Notes under the pieces: generated by a model | Database searches by the model: none | The model's input: the letters and a program-made list of their open reading frames with translations, nothing else | Told to the model about the DNA's origin: nothing | Translations under genes and position numbers: made by a program | Source of the DNA: Mycobacterium asiaticum DSM 44297 | Lineage (GTDB): Bacteria > Actinomycetota > Actinomycetes > Mycobacteriales > Mycobacteriaceae | Assembly (NCBI RefSeq): GCF_000613245.1 | Contig: NZ_HG964936.1 | Location: 154,760-193,573, forward strand | Direction of reading: 5' to 3' | Length of the DNA: 38,814 bases | Shown: positions 8,349-16,840 of the stretch, in pieces | How positions within the stretch are numbered: position 1 is the stretch's first letter | Layout: each line of letters opens with the position of its first letter

Positions 8349-9701
8349 TTAGCCGCTTGTCGATGTGGTGACTCGGAAAATCTCGGTCTCCTCAGGGAGG
8401 CCCTTGAGTTGTCGCATCCCTAGACTGTCGAAGCGCAGGTCCGAACCGGCGGACAGGTCGCGCACGGTCCTGCTGCTGAGCACTTCACCTGCAGCAGCGA
8501 GGGATCCGATACGCGCACCCGTGTGCACAGCCATACCGCTCCACTCCTCGCCGCGTCGTTCGCACTCGCCGATATGGATACCGACCCTGATGCGGATGCC
8601 GCGCGTGGCAAGGGCGGGGACCATTTCCAACGCGCAGCGAGCGGCCTTGGTCGGCCCATCGAAGAGCGCGAAGACCCCGTCGCCGGTGTGCTTCGCCTGC
8701 TGACCGCCGTACTTTTCCAACAGGCAGTCGACAACGTTGTCGTGGGTATCAAGCTGGTGACGCCAGTGAGCATCACCGGTAGCAGTGAGTTGTTCAGTGG
8801 AGCCGACGATGTCGGTGAACATCATGGTTTTCAGGAGGCGTTCGTCGGCCGGGACATCTGGCTTGTCGGTGACGAACCGGAGCAACTCTTCGGCTAGCTG
8901 GTGAATGATGTCCCATCCGTTATGGCCACCTTGCGGTAGTTCGTGAAACTGCGCGTCTGGGATGGCCGCTGCAAGCGCGGCGCTGGACTCAATCGGTACA
9001 ACTTTGTCGCCTCGACGTGCAAGGACCAAGGTCGGAGCACGAACCATACTCAGGACAGCGCGGACATCCACTTCCATCGTGGCGCGCCACCAGAGTTGTG
9101 CCATGGAGGGACTCATCATCGCCCGCTGGTGTCTGCCGAAGAGTTCGCGCACACCTGGAGATTCAGCGGCCGCACCGTGAAACAGCTCGATCAGTGCGCC
9201 CTCACCCCAGTGGTTGTCGATGTCGTTCAGCTGTGCCGCGATTTCGGCTGATGTGAAGCCCCATGGGAAGTCGGGCAGGTCTTGCGAAAATCGGGCTGCA
9301 GTCCCGTAGAGCGCTAGTGAACGGACGCGGTCGGGATTCATCGCGGTGTACAGGATGGATACCGGGCCGCCTTCGGCCGTTCCGACGAGAGAGGGCCGTT
9401 CTTCGCCGATCGCATCAAGTACTGCTTGCAGGTCAGCGACGCGTTCGTCCAGTGACAGCAAGTCTTTTGCAGGGTCTGACAGACCAGTGCCGCGCCGATC
9501 CCACATCACGAACCGAATTTCGCGCGAAACCCTCTCGAACAAGGGGGCATACGGTCCGCTTGCTTCGTCGACGGTGTCGACGTTGCCCACGACCCAGCCC
9601 GGTGTCCAGACGACGACTGGTCCCGAATCACCGAATATGCGGTAAGCCAAGCGGACGTCGCCGTTGCGGGCGTAGCGCACCGGTCCGTAGCTCACGTCCA
9701 T
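8349..9701 (-). CDS. Alpha/beta-hydrolase / class III adenylate cyclase fusion (Rv1900c/LipJ-like)
   Basis: Residues 1-280 are an alpha/beta hydrolase fold and residues 290-447 a class III nucleotide cyclase, the architecture of M. tuberculosis Rv1900c (LipJ). The cyclase keeps both metal aspartates, Asp297 in FTDIVGST and Asp341 in HTGDG, and Lys337 before the second. The usual Asn of the VNxAAR motif is His393 in AVHTGARI, a change I recall as common in this subgroup. The product should be cAMP. In the hydrolase domain, Asp232 and His260 are present but the nucleophile elbow reads GTAEGG, with Ala109 where Ser is expected, so this half is probably non-catalytic and may be a sensor. No membrane segment. 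The start ATG 9701 has only a weak ribosome site. Confidence 0.85.
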   Translation of the reverse strand: MDVSYGPVRYARNGDVRLAYRIFGDSGPVVVWTPGWVVGNVDTVDEASGPYAPLFERVSREIRFVMWDRRGTGLSDPAKDLLSLDERVADLQAVLDAIGEERPSLVGTAEGGPVSILYTAMNPDRVRSLALYGTAARFSQDLPDFPWGFTSAEIAAQLNDIDNHWGEGALIELFHGAAAESPGVRELFGRHQRAMMSPSMAQLWWRATMEVDVRAVLSMVRAPTLVLARRGDKVVPIESSAALAAAIPDAQFHELPQGGHNGWDIIHQLAEELLRFVTDKPDVPADERLLKTMMFTDIVGSTEQLTATGDAHWRHQLDTHDNVVDCLLEKYGGQQAKHTGDGVFALFDGPTKAARCALEMVPALATRGIRIRVGIHIGECERRGEEWSGMAVHTGARIGSLAAAGEVLSSRTVRDLSAGSDLRFDSLGMRQLKGLPEETEIFRVTTSTSG

Positions 9702-9828
9702 ATCGTGGCAGCTATGAGTGCAGAAGGCGCTGACTTACTGAAATGTTCGCGTCCCGGCAACGATCAGCGCCTGCGGGCATGGGTCCGTAGGTATCAACCC
9801 TGGCGGCGGCCACCAGTACGTTGAGAAC

Positions 9829-10314
9829 ATGAGTGCTCCCGGCATCGTCCTTGTAGCACTTGCGATCGTCGTCGGGATCATCGGCATCGTGGTGCCGCTA
9901 TTGCCGGGCACGCTGCTGGTGTTCGGCGCGATCCTGGTGTGGGCCGTCGTCGAGAACAACATCACCGCGTGGGTGACACTCGGCGTGGTGGCCGCGCTGC
10001 TCGGTGTGGCGACATTGATCAAATACATCTGGCCCGCGAAGCGTATGAGAGCCGCTGACGTGCGCACGCTGAGTCTGGCAGCGGGCGCGACGGTGGGCAT
10101 CATTGGTTTCTTCGTAATACCCGTGATTGGCCTGGTGATCGGCTTCGTGCTGGGTGTCTATGTGGCTGAGCTGGCCGCCCGCGGAGACCAGCGGCTGGCA
10201 TGGACCTCGACGAAGCACGCCGTGAAAGGTGTCGCGTTATCGATGGGTGTCGAGTTGCTGGCCGCACTGCTCGCCACCGCCGTGTGGGTGCTCGGGGTGT
10301 ACCTAACTCAGTAG
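9829..10314 (+). CDS. DUF456 family membrane protein
   Basis: This is a 161-residue protein of mostly hydrophobic residues. It has four or five membrane segments at about residues 4-22, 25-43, 46-66, 82-112 and 137-160, and the DUF456 hallmark VVPLLPGTLLVFGAILVWA near the N-terminus followed by a KYIWPAKRM loop. A Gly-rich stretch (IGFFVIPVIGLVIGFVLGVY) matches the second conserved block. It is an inner-membrane protein of unknown function. It lies alone: the cyclase upstream is divergent and the metalloprotease downstream convergent. The ATG at 9829 has a weak GAGAA ribosome site. Confidence 0.85.
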   Translation: MSAPGIVLVALAIVVGIIGIVVPLLPGTLLVFGAILVWAVVENNITAWVTLGVVAALLGVATLIKYIWPAKRMRAADVRTLSLAAGATVGIIGFFVIPVIGLVIGFVLGVYVAELAARGDQRLAWTSTKHAVKGVALSMGVELLAALLATAVWVLGVYLTQ

Positions 10315-10578
10315 CGCCTCGCTCAGAGTGTTGAACCCAGCACCCCGCGAAGCCGCGGTGGCTTGCGCTGGCCGCGTAGACCGAACGCGTCTGCGGTTCG
10401 AGCAGGAGCTCGAGATTTCGAGGTGATGGCTCGGTAGCACACACCGTGCGCAACGGGGTAAAGGCGGAGCCACGCGACACATTGCCGCCGGACCTCTTCA
10501 AACGTCTTTGTCAATGACGCGTTCTGGCGCGGGCCGCAGAGGATTCCCGCCGGGCTGCACGTCGTGTGCGGCTTCTTG
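10315..10578. other. Intergenic region between convergent genes
   Basis: These 264 bases lie between the 3' ends of the DUF456 and metalloprotease genes. They contain several short dyads, for example AAGCC-N5-GGCTT near 10359, and CGAAC-N9-GTTCG near 10381. These could form weak terminator hairpins for either gene, but none has a following T run. No coding signal is convincing. Confidence 0.35.
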
Positions 10579-13500
10579 TCATAGCAAAGACTGGGGAGTC
10601 GTTACTGCGGTGATGTAAGTGTTGTCGCCCGGGCGCCCCAACGTGAAAGATGTGGGACGGCCATTTCGTAAGTCTTGCAATGTGTTCCGAGGAATCAGTG
10701 TGCTCCCGCGACCGTTGCTGATGTGCCCGTGACTGACTGCCACGCGGGCGGGATCATCGTCCGGCCATGCCGCGAGATTGAACTGGCCGGATGGCACCGG
10801 TTCCCAGGAGCCGTCGCGGAGGGCTGCCACACGTGCGAAGACCACCTCCTCATCGTGGCCGGCCTCGTCGATGAGTACACGGCGGCCGGTCCGTAATGTC
10901 AGTCCACACCCGAACACGCGGCGCGGGGATCCGCACGCGGTGTCCTCCGGCAACAACGACGACACCACAACCAGGTGGTGCTCATGGCTGAGGATCCACT
11001 CAAGGTTGCGCTCGAAATCGTCGCCGTGAACCGGGTCTCCGGCCAGGCTCTCGTAGGCAACTGGGATGGCCCTGGTTTCACCCGGCGCCAGGTCCAGCCA
11101 GGCGTGACCCAGATAGGCCCGGTACCACGGCGTGTCCTGGTGCACATCGAAAAGGTAAGTCGCCTTGCGGGCCAACGTGTTTGTTGCAGTGGCCGCCGTG
11201 CGGAGCCGGTCCGACGGTGACCCGAAGCCGACCGCTGCGGTGCCGAAGTTCGATTGGGCCCAGTTGTCGAAGACGACGATCTCCTCCTGGTCGGGATGCG
11301 CCGGATCGTGGTAGCGGTCGATGTCTACCCTTACGCAGAAATGTTGCGCTTCGACATGGTCGTCACCGACCGGCACCGATGCCGGGAGAGGCCACGGCAC
11401 TTGCAGTGTGGTCCGTCCTCGAGCGGGAACGTTGAAGACCGGTGGGTCGTCGAGGTCGCGCCAGTCGCCGGGTGTCAAGGTCCACGGCAACCACTTCACG
11501 TGGATCTGGGTCTGGGTGGCATCGAGTGAGCCCACGTTGTGCACGGTGATCTTGATGATGTTGGTTGCGCCCTTGACGACCACCGGTATCGCCAATCCCA
11601 GAGGACCGGTGAGGCTGATGTCCGGGCTCTTGAAATTGCCATTGCCCGGCGCCGGACGCACCAGCAACTGCGGCCGGTGCGCCTCGAGGTATTCGACGAC
11701 AATTTTCGCCGAGTCGTTGTCCGGCGATCGGATCGAGTCCAGCCGCAAGACGAAGTCGTGCATCCGTTCGGGATTGGTGACATCGCTGTCGGTGTAGTCC
11801 TGGCCGTCGGAGTCGAGCACCGGCCCGTCACCATTCGCGTCGCGAGGCAGAGCCAAGATTGGCGGACGGGCCACATCGCCGCCGCGGAATCGGAGATCGG
11901 TCCCGGCGATGAGCTCGGTGCTGCCGGGATCGACGGCGGGATCGAGCTCCTGGTCACCGATCTGGCCCGACTGCTCGCGGCGGTATTCGAACAGATAACT
12001 CCAATCGTCGCTGATCGGCACCTCGATACCCGCCGACCGTCCCCCTGACGGGCCGCCCGAATCGATGGTTTCGACGGCCTGCAGCACCACATTGCCCCCG
12101 GTGGGATTGGCAGTGAAATCGAAGCGGCGCAGCCAGTTTCGGTCGATCCAACCCAGGGCGATCCGGTTGGCGAGCGAGAAGTGCGGCAACTTCTGAGACG
12201 AGCCCATAAGATCGACGGCGCCGACGGCCCGCTCGTTCACCTCGGCGGGGAAGTCGCCATGAGCGTCGTACAGGTCGTCCAAACCCAAGTTGTGACCGAC
12301 CTCATGGCAGAGCGTGCGCGTGACATTGCTGTTCGGTGCGGCGGCCGGGAACGCGTCGGTGACGAACGTGACGGGGCGCTGGAACTGAGTGAACGTGAAC
12401 GACGTGTCGGGGTTGGTGACCTTGCGCCAGAATTCCACTGACGGGTTGGCGTGACCCCACACGTACTTCGTCGGCAGATCGGGGTTGCCGGCACCCATCG
12501 GGATCGGATCGTCGGAGCCCGAACGCACTACGAAAACAAAGGAATCGGCGAGCGATATCTGCGCTGCCCCGCCAGCCATGTCGGCGAAGAATGTACTCAC
12601 CGCACCGGCCATCTCGATCTTGCCCTGTGGGGTGGACTGCCAGCCGTCGTTGACGCCGCCCTTCTTCTTGAAGACATCACCCCAGCCGCGGTTGACCGAA
12701 ATTGGACCGAAGACTTGATCGCCGACCAGCTTGACGGTCATGCCATGGGCGTTGGCGACGAAGGCCGACACTTCCTCGTAGTAGTGGCGTAACGACTCGC
12801 CATCACCCATCACGCGTTGTTTCCATTCATCGCGTGTGGCGCTTTCGGTGTCGCCGTAGTCCCGGTCCTTCAGGAAGAGCAGGACGACCAGGACACGCCA
12901 CTCGCGTGGTGTAGGGAAGCGGTAGCCCGCCACCCCGCCGGTACCGCCCCAGTTCATCAGCGTCGCCCCCACGTCACCGGTAAGCGCGATGGGCGGCCCC
13001 GAAACGTCGTCGGGCCACAGCGTCGTCACCCGGAAGCGTCGGACTGCGAGGGTGCTGCCGTCGGCCACGCTGATTGCCTCGACGTGGAATTCACCTGTCA
13101 AGAAGCCCGCGAGTAACATCACCGACTCGGTGCCATCCGGATTCGGCGGCTCGACGCCGAGCGAAATAGCGCCTGCGCCAACGCCTTCCCGCACCGTATA
13201 GGACACGTCGCCGACGGCGAGCCCCGCGGCGGGCAGGTCGACAAGTAATCGCGCGTACCCGGTAACCGCGAGCGGCCCGAGCGGGACAGCGACCGGCACC
13301 TGCCCGTCGTCGATGTCCCATTCCACCGCGTGCAGATCCGCGCCGGAGGCGATCAGCACCAACGAACCCCAGCGCGTCAAGCCATCGACTTGTCCGGGAA
13401 TGGGTTCCGCTGCCGCTTCGGCGCCCTGCCAGTAGGTGAGCGTGTCGTTGCCCGGTAATGCTGGATCCGATCGAGTGGCGAACACGGCCAGCGCACCGGA

Positions 13501-14094
13501 GGCGGGCGCACTGGTGAAGTGGTCGTACGCTTCGGTGGTGACGGTGTCCACGGCGCCGTCGTCGAGCCCGATCGTCGTCAGCGTTCGGGACCCGTCGGCC
13601 AACACCGACAGCACGAGCACGCTGCGCCGGTCGGTATCGACGACCAGGCTTCGCGCTCCGTCCAGGTCGGTGGCGACCACGCTGATGTCGCCGGTCGTCA
13701 GGTCGCACTGCAGGAGCTGCGGCAACAACTGGCCGTCGGATGATGTGTCCGAAAGGACAAGCAGCGAAACGGAATTCGGATGTTCGTCGAGACCGAGGAC
13801 GGGAGCGGGCAGCTGAGCCAGCAGACGCGCGTGCTGGCGGTTTGCCGTATCGCGCGCGACGACGAGGATGGCACCGCTGGACTCGGCGACCGCCAGACGC
13901 AGGCCGTCGGTTAGCGACACGACCCCGACTGGGCTGTTGTAACCGGCGCCGAGATTGACGAGTCTGCCGTCGAACAACCGGACGGCGACCACTCGACCGT
14001 CAGTGCTCGCTGCGTAAACGCTGTTGCGGGACTCCACGAACCGTAGGCTGTCCGGAACCAGTGCGACGCCAGTTGAAATCGTTCGTCGGTACAT
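10579..14094 (-). CDS. Large multidomain M6-type zinc metalloprotease
   Basis: The protein is 1171 residues long. Residues 1-360 look like a beta-propeller, with repeated units such as SVYAASTDGRVVAVRLFDGR, LRLAVAESSGAILVV and SLVLIASGADLHAVEW. The middle is a zinc peptidase with H597-E-V-G-H601-N-L-G-L-D-D, followed by VDLMGSSQKLPHFSLANRIALGW, the Met-containing segment typical of the M6 (immune inhibitor A-like) family. Around residues 800-950 is a CARDB-like beta-sandwich (IIKITVHNVGSLDATQTQIHV through VVFDNWAQSNF). There is no obvious signal peptide and no membrane segment, so how or whether it leaves the cell is unclear. ATG 14094 is preceded by GGGGGA seven bases upstream. Target protein unknown. 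It follows the DUF2599-like gene on the same strand. Confidence 0.8.
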   Translation of the reverse strand: MYRRTISTGVALVPDSLRFVESRNSVYAASTDGRVVAVRLFDGRLVNLGAGYNSPVGVVSLTDGLRLAVAESSGAILVVARDTANRQHARLLAQLPAPVLGLDEHPNSVSLLVLSDTSSDGQLLPQLLQCDLTTGDISVVATDLDGARSLVVDTDRRSVLVLSVLADGSRTLTTIGLDDGAVDTVTTEAYDHFTSAPASGALAVFATRSDPALPGNDTLTYWQGAEAAAEPIPGQVDGLTRWGSLVLIASGADLHAVEWDIDDGQVPVAVPLGPLAVTGYARLLVDLPAAGLAVGDVSYTVREGVGAGAISLGVEPPNPDGTESVMLLAGFLTGEFHVEAISVADGSTLAVRRFRVTTLWPDDVSGPPIALTGDVGATLMNWGGTGGVAGYRFPTPREWRVLVVLLFLKDRDYGDTESATRDEWKQRVMGDGESLRHYYEEVSAFVANAHGMTVKLVGDQVFGPISVNRGWGDVFKKKGGVNDGWQSTPQGKIEMAGAVSTFFADMAGGAAQISLADSFVFVVRSGSDDPIPMGAGNPDLPTKYVWGHANPSVEFWRKVTNPDTSFTFTQFQRPVTFVTDAFPAAAPNSNVTRTLCHEVGHNLGLDDLYDAHGDFPAEVNERAVGAVDLMGSSQKLPHFSLANRIALGWIDRNWLRRFDFTANPTGGNVVLQAVETIDSGGPSGGRSAGIEVPISDDWSYLFEYRREQSGQIGDQELDPAVDPGSTELIAGTDLRFRGGDVARPPILALPRDANGDGPVLDSDGQDYTDSDVTNPERMHDFVLRLDSIRSPDNDSAKIVVEYLEAHRPQLLVRPAPGNGNFKSPDISLTGPLGLAIPVVVKGATNIIKITVHNVGSLDATQTQIHVKWLPWTLTPGDWRDLDDPPVFNVPARGRTTLQVPWPLPASVPVGDDHVEAQHFCVRVDIDRYHDPAHPDQEEIVVFDNWAQSNFGTAAVGFGSPSDRLRTAATATNTLARKATYLFDVHQDTPWYRAYLGHAWLDLAPGETRAIPVAYESLAGDPVHGDDFERNLEWILSHEHHLVVVSSLLPEDTACGSPRRVFGCGLTLRTGRRVLIDEAGHDEEVVFARVAALRDGSWEPVPSGQFNLAAWPDDDPARVAVSHGHISNGRGSTLIPRNTLQDLRNGRPTSFTLGRPGDNTYITAVTTPQSLL

Positions 14095-14241
14095 TGGCCA
14101 ATCCCCCTGACGCGATGAGCCGTCCCGCCTTCAATTAGTGAAGCAGGATTTGAGGCTGAAACAAGACCGAGATTGACGCAGCACTCCCGCGGCCCGGTGA
14201 TCAAGGCGGAATTGCGGCTCTACCTGCAGCCAAAAATCGAT

Positions 14242-14769
14242 TTAGTAAGACTCCTCGTTCCCGCCGGGGTTGCAGCGGGACGCGATCATGGTGATGTCGC
14301 CGACCAGTGGCCGCCACGGTTCCAGGTTCCAACTGGTCTTGCCTGGCTTGCCGAACTCGGCAAACCGCCAGTGGTAGGCGAACTGCTCGCGCATCCCCGG
14401 AGTGTCGGCTTCGGGAACCAGCCTGAGTACCTCGGCCCACGCTCGACCGGATGCGAAAAGACGTGACAACACTCGACGTCCCGCCGCTGTCGGATACACC
14501 CGTAGGCTGGGCCGGCCTCCCGACGAAGCCCATTCGGCGTGGTCGATGTAACCGCCACCGGACCCGGCTTGAACCGGCTGTGCGGCCGTCGCCAACGCCA
14601 TCACGACAGGGAGCTCGTCCGCATTGTCTACAACCCTCAGCACGCCGAACTCCAGTACGCCCACCAGGCTGCACACGATCGCCGCCAAGCCGATCCACAG
14701 CCATTTGACGAACCCATCCCACCGGCGCGGCGCCGCAAAGGGTGGTTCGGTGAGTGTCAGGACGGTCAT
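14242..14769 (-). CDS. Membrane-anchored DUF2599-like protein
   Basis: This 175-residue protein has one hydrophobic segment at about 22-48 (WLWIGLAAIVCSLVGVLEFG), acting as a signal anchor, so the remainder is probably outside the membrane. The C-terminal half carries a pattern I associate with DUF2599: YPTAAGRR, AWAEVLRLVPEADTPGMREQ, FAYHW, then TSWNLEPWRPLVGD and a final ASRCNPG. Function unknown. It lies 147 bases upstream of the metalloprotease gene on the same strand and could share its transcript, though the gap is long. The ATG at 14769 has a weak AGAGAG ribosome site. Confidence 0.65.
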   Translation of the reverse strand: MTVLTLTEPPFAAPRRWDGFVKWLWIGLAAIVCSLVGVLEFGVLRVVDNADELPVVMALATAAQPVQAGSGGGYIDHAEWASSGGRPSLRVYPTAAGRRVLSRLFASGRAWAEVLRLVPEADTPGMREQFAYHWRFAEFGKPGKTSWNLEPWRPLVGDITMIASRCNPGGNEESY

Positions 14770-14913
14770 GAGTCTCTCTGCTGTCGAGTCGAAAAGGTCG
14801 ATGGCAGAGTTTGGCCAGCAGGGCTTGAGGATTTCTCGGTGTACCGGGCGCTACTTCTTCACCGGAACCGCAGAAGACGCGGCACAGGTGGGCAACTCGG
14901 GTGGCCAAATCGG

Positions 14914-14984
14914 AGCCGATGACGGGAATCGAACCCGCGTATTCAGCTTGGGAAGCTGATGTTCTGCCATTGAACTACATCGGC
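14914..14984 (-). tRNA. tRNA-Gly (anticodon CCC)
   Basis: On the minus strand the sequence folds as a cloverleaf. The acceptor stem GCCGATG pairs with CATCGGC, followed by a U discriminator. The anticodon stem TCAGC/GCTGA encloses the loop TTCCCAA, giving anticodon CCC for the glycine codon GGG. The T arm is GCGGG-TTCGATT-CCCGT. The 3' CCA is not encoded (CCG follows the discriminator). Length is 71 bases. Confidence 0.93.
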
Positions 14985-15441
14985 GCTGTCGCCCAGAAAG
15001 GCTAGCACCGGCCGTCCCCGCGGGGAGCGGGAACCTCCCGCGCGTTTCGCGGGTTCGCCGGCCCGATTTCGAGGGTCGAGGCGGTGACGTGATCGAAATA
15101 ACTGGAGTGCTCCCATGAGCCGCGCTCGGGACCGCCAACTCACGGCCGCGTCGGCACCCGGCGGTCCCCCAATCCCCGTTGCCAATCCGGATTCGACGTT
15201 GACGACGCGGCCTGCAGGGCGCCGCCGTCGTCGCCGGCAATGCGGAGTGCGAATCCCACCAAGTCCCAATGTTTTTGGAGCTCATCGCCCGCACTGGCCG
15301 CCACCAACCGCCCGACTCCCGCACCGGTCCGGTTTACGCCGTATGGGCTGCTTGTAACGTGGGAATGGCGGGTTGATTGACCGCCTAACGCATGCATAAT
15401 GACGAATGCGTAATGTGGACAACCATTACCCATTTGCGCAA

Positions 15442-15461
15442 TGACAACGATGAGATTGTCA
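15442..15461. promoter_or_regulatory. Perfect inverted repeat TGACAA-N8-TTGTCA (candidate operator)
   Basis: TGACAA at 15442-15447 and TTGTCA at 15456-15461 are exact inverted repeats with an 8-bp spacer, so the centres are about 14 bp apart. The site lies 47-66 bases upstream of the GTG at 15508. If the transcript starts at that GTG, the repeat is just upstream of the -35 region, where an activator usually binds. The binding protein is unknown. Confidence 0.45.
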
Positions 15462-15493
15462 CGTTTACCCTTTCGTTATCATTTTTAACCTCG

Positions 15494-15499
15494 TATTGT
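15494..15499 (+). promoter_or_regulatory. Candidate -10 element for a leaderless transcript
   Basis: TATTGT ends eight bases before the GTG start at 15508, and no ribosome site lies between. That spacing suits a transcript beginning at or next to the start codon, a common arrangement in mycobacteria. This is inference from spacing only. Confidence 0.35.
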
Positions 15500-15507
15500 G
15501 ACCATCC

Positions 15508-16161
15508 GTGGGCAGGCACGCGTTAGCTAGGAAGAGGCGGAAAGCCCCAGCGGTGCTGGGTGCAGCCATAGCCTCGGGGGCCGTGTTCTTCGCCGTTGGC
15601 GGTGACGTCTATTCCGCCGTCGGACGGAGCGACCAGAAGGTGGCCGTCGGTGGCCCTTGGGGCATTGAGCTCGCCACCACGGAGGCGGCACCGCAAATAG
15701 ACACTTCGCGACTGAAATTCAACCTCGAAGAGGTTGCGCCGGCGTCGCGCTCTCGGGCCGGCCTCGTCGGGATCCGGTCGTTCCCCGTCGGCGTCGCCCC
15801 GGAGGCCGGCTTGCAGGTCCGCACCATCCTGGTGGCGCGCGCGATCAGCGCGCTGTTTCCCGAAATCCACCAGATCGGCGGGGTCCGGCCGGACGCGCTC
15901 AGATGGCATCCTGACGGCCTCGCGGTCGACGTGATGATTCCCGACCCCAGCTCCGACGCGGGCATCGAACTCGGCAACGCGATCGTCACGTTCGTCATGC
16001 AGAACGCGGACCAATTCGGCATCCAGGACGCCATCTGGCGCGGCACTTACTACACGCCCGGCGGCGGTGCCCAATCCGGCGGCTACGGCCACTACGACCA
16101 CGTCCACGTCACCACCACCGGCGGTGGATACCCGAGCGGCGACGACATCTTCGTGCGCTGA
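15508..16161 (+). CDS. Exported VanY-like / peptidoglycan-hydrolase-like protein (Rv0320 counterpart)
   Basis: This 217-residue protein begins with a basic stretch (RKRRKAP) and a hydrophobic segment (VLGAAIASGAVFFAVGGDVY), a signal peptide or anchor. The C-terminal 120 residues contain H-P-D-G-L-A-V-D, matching the HxxGxAxD metal motif of M15 (VanY-like) peptidases, and later HYDHVHV, which would supply the last His ligand. This suggests a zinc enzyme or binding domain acting on peptidoglycan stem peptides in the cell wall. Its place directly before dcd matches Rv0320. The GTG 15508 start has no ribosome site and may be leaderless. Activity is inferred, not shown. Confidence 0.78.
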   Translation: MGRHALARKRRKAPAVLGAAIASGAVFFAVGGDVYSAVGRSDQKVAVGGPWGIELATTEAAPQIDTSRLKFNLEEVAPASRSRAGLVGIRSFPVGVAPEAGLQVRTILVARAISALFPEIHQIGGVRPDALRWHPDGLAVDVMIPDPSSDAGIELGNAIVTFVMQNADQFGIQDAIWRGTYYTPGGGAQSGGYGHYDHVHVTTTGGGYPSGDDIFVR

Positions 16162-16197
16162 CCCAGCGCGTGCCCGTCCGGCAGATACGCTCGTCGG

Positions 16198-16770
16198 GTG
16201 CTGCTCTCCGATCGCGACCTCAGGGCCGAAATCGCCGCGGGCCGGTTGGGCCTCGAACCGTTCGACGACACCCTGGTTCAGCCGTCCAGCATCGACGTCC
16301 GACTTGACTCGCTGTTCCGGGTCTTCAACAACACCCGCTACACCCACATCGACCCGGCGAAGCAGCAGGACGAGCTCACCAGCCTGGTCGAGCCCGAACC
16401 GGGTGAGCCATTCGTGCTACACCCGGGTGAGTTCGTCCTCGGCTCGACCCTGGAGGTCTGCACCCTGCCCGACGACCTGGCCGGTCGACTCGAAGGCAAG
16501 TCGTCGCTCGGCCGGCTGGGGCTGCTGACGCACTCGACGGCCGGCTTCATCGATCCGGGTTTCAACGGTCACATCACGCTGGAACTCTCCAACGTCGCCA
16601 ACCTGCCGATCACGCTCTGGCCTGGTATGAAGATCGGTCAGTTGTGCATCCTGCGGCTGACCAGCCCGGCCGAGCACCCCTACGGCAGTTCCCGCGCGGG
16701 ATCGAAGTACCAGGGCCAGCGAGGGCCGACACCGTCGCGCTCGTACCAAAACTTCATACGAATCACCTAG
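16198..16770 (+). CDS. dcd: dCTP deaminase, probably bifunctional dCTP deaminase/dUTPase
   Basis: The protein is 190 residues, the family length. It contains [27 protein letters not shown], the nucleotide-binding [11 protein letters not shown], and the catalytic and trimer block [20 protein letters not shown], ending with [15 protein letters not shown]. It converts dCTP to dUTP and, in the mycobacterial form, on to dUMP, which feeds thymidylate synthesis and keeps dUTP low. The start is GTG 16198, 36 bases after the Rv0320-like stop, so the two may be co-transcribed. udgA, the usual next gene in M. tuberculosis, is displaced by two inserted genes. Confidence 0.96.
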   Translation: MLLSDRDLRAEIAAGRLGLEPFDDTLVQPSSIDVRLDSLFRVFNNTRYTHIDPAKQQDELTSLVEPEPGEPFVLHPGEFVLGSTLEVCTLPDDLAGRLEGKSSLGRLGLLTHSTAGFIDPGFNGHITLELSNVANLPITLWPGMKIGQLCILRLTSPAEHPYGSSRAGSKYQGQRGPTPSRSYQNFIRIT

Positions 16771-16840
16771 GCGCCGCCCAGCTTCCGGGCGCACAATGGG
16801 TTTTGTTCTATGCGGGGGTCGCAGGGCTTTGGGAGGGGTT

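Larger units (their letters stand above)
14985..15507. other. Long intergenic region upstream of the Rv0320-like gene
   Basis: These 523 bases hold no convincing gene. Short frames of 80 codons (plus, 15115-15357) and about 100 codons (minus) are Arg/Pro-rich with no domain. The first 380 bases are GC-rich and contain inverted GC runs near 15010-15060 that could fold. From about 15360 the composition turns abruptly AT-rich, as expected of a promoter. This part holds the near-identical direct repeats ATGCATAATG (15392-15401) and ATGCGTAATG (15406-15415), and the inverted repeat listed separately. Confidence 0.5.

Noticed and set aside
10381..10399. CGAAC...GTTCG dyad as a LexA (SOS) box
   Set aside because: The spacing is nine bases, whereas the mycobacterial SOS box needs four, and it lies between two gene ends.
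15115..15357. 80-codon plus-strand frame between the tRNA and the Rv0320-like gene
   Set aside because: Arg/Pro-rich, without domain or convincing ribosome site.
14914..15507. tRNA-Gly as an attachment site of an integrated element
   Set aside because: No integrase gene, no repeat of the tRNA end and no phage genes nearby; flanking genes are ordinary chromosomal ones.
16796..16840. Upstream ATG as the start of the first DUF7159-like protein
   Set aside because: It lacks a ribosome site and the paralogue begins at the position matching ATG 16841.
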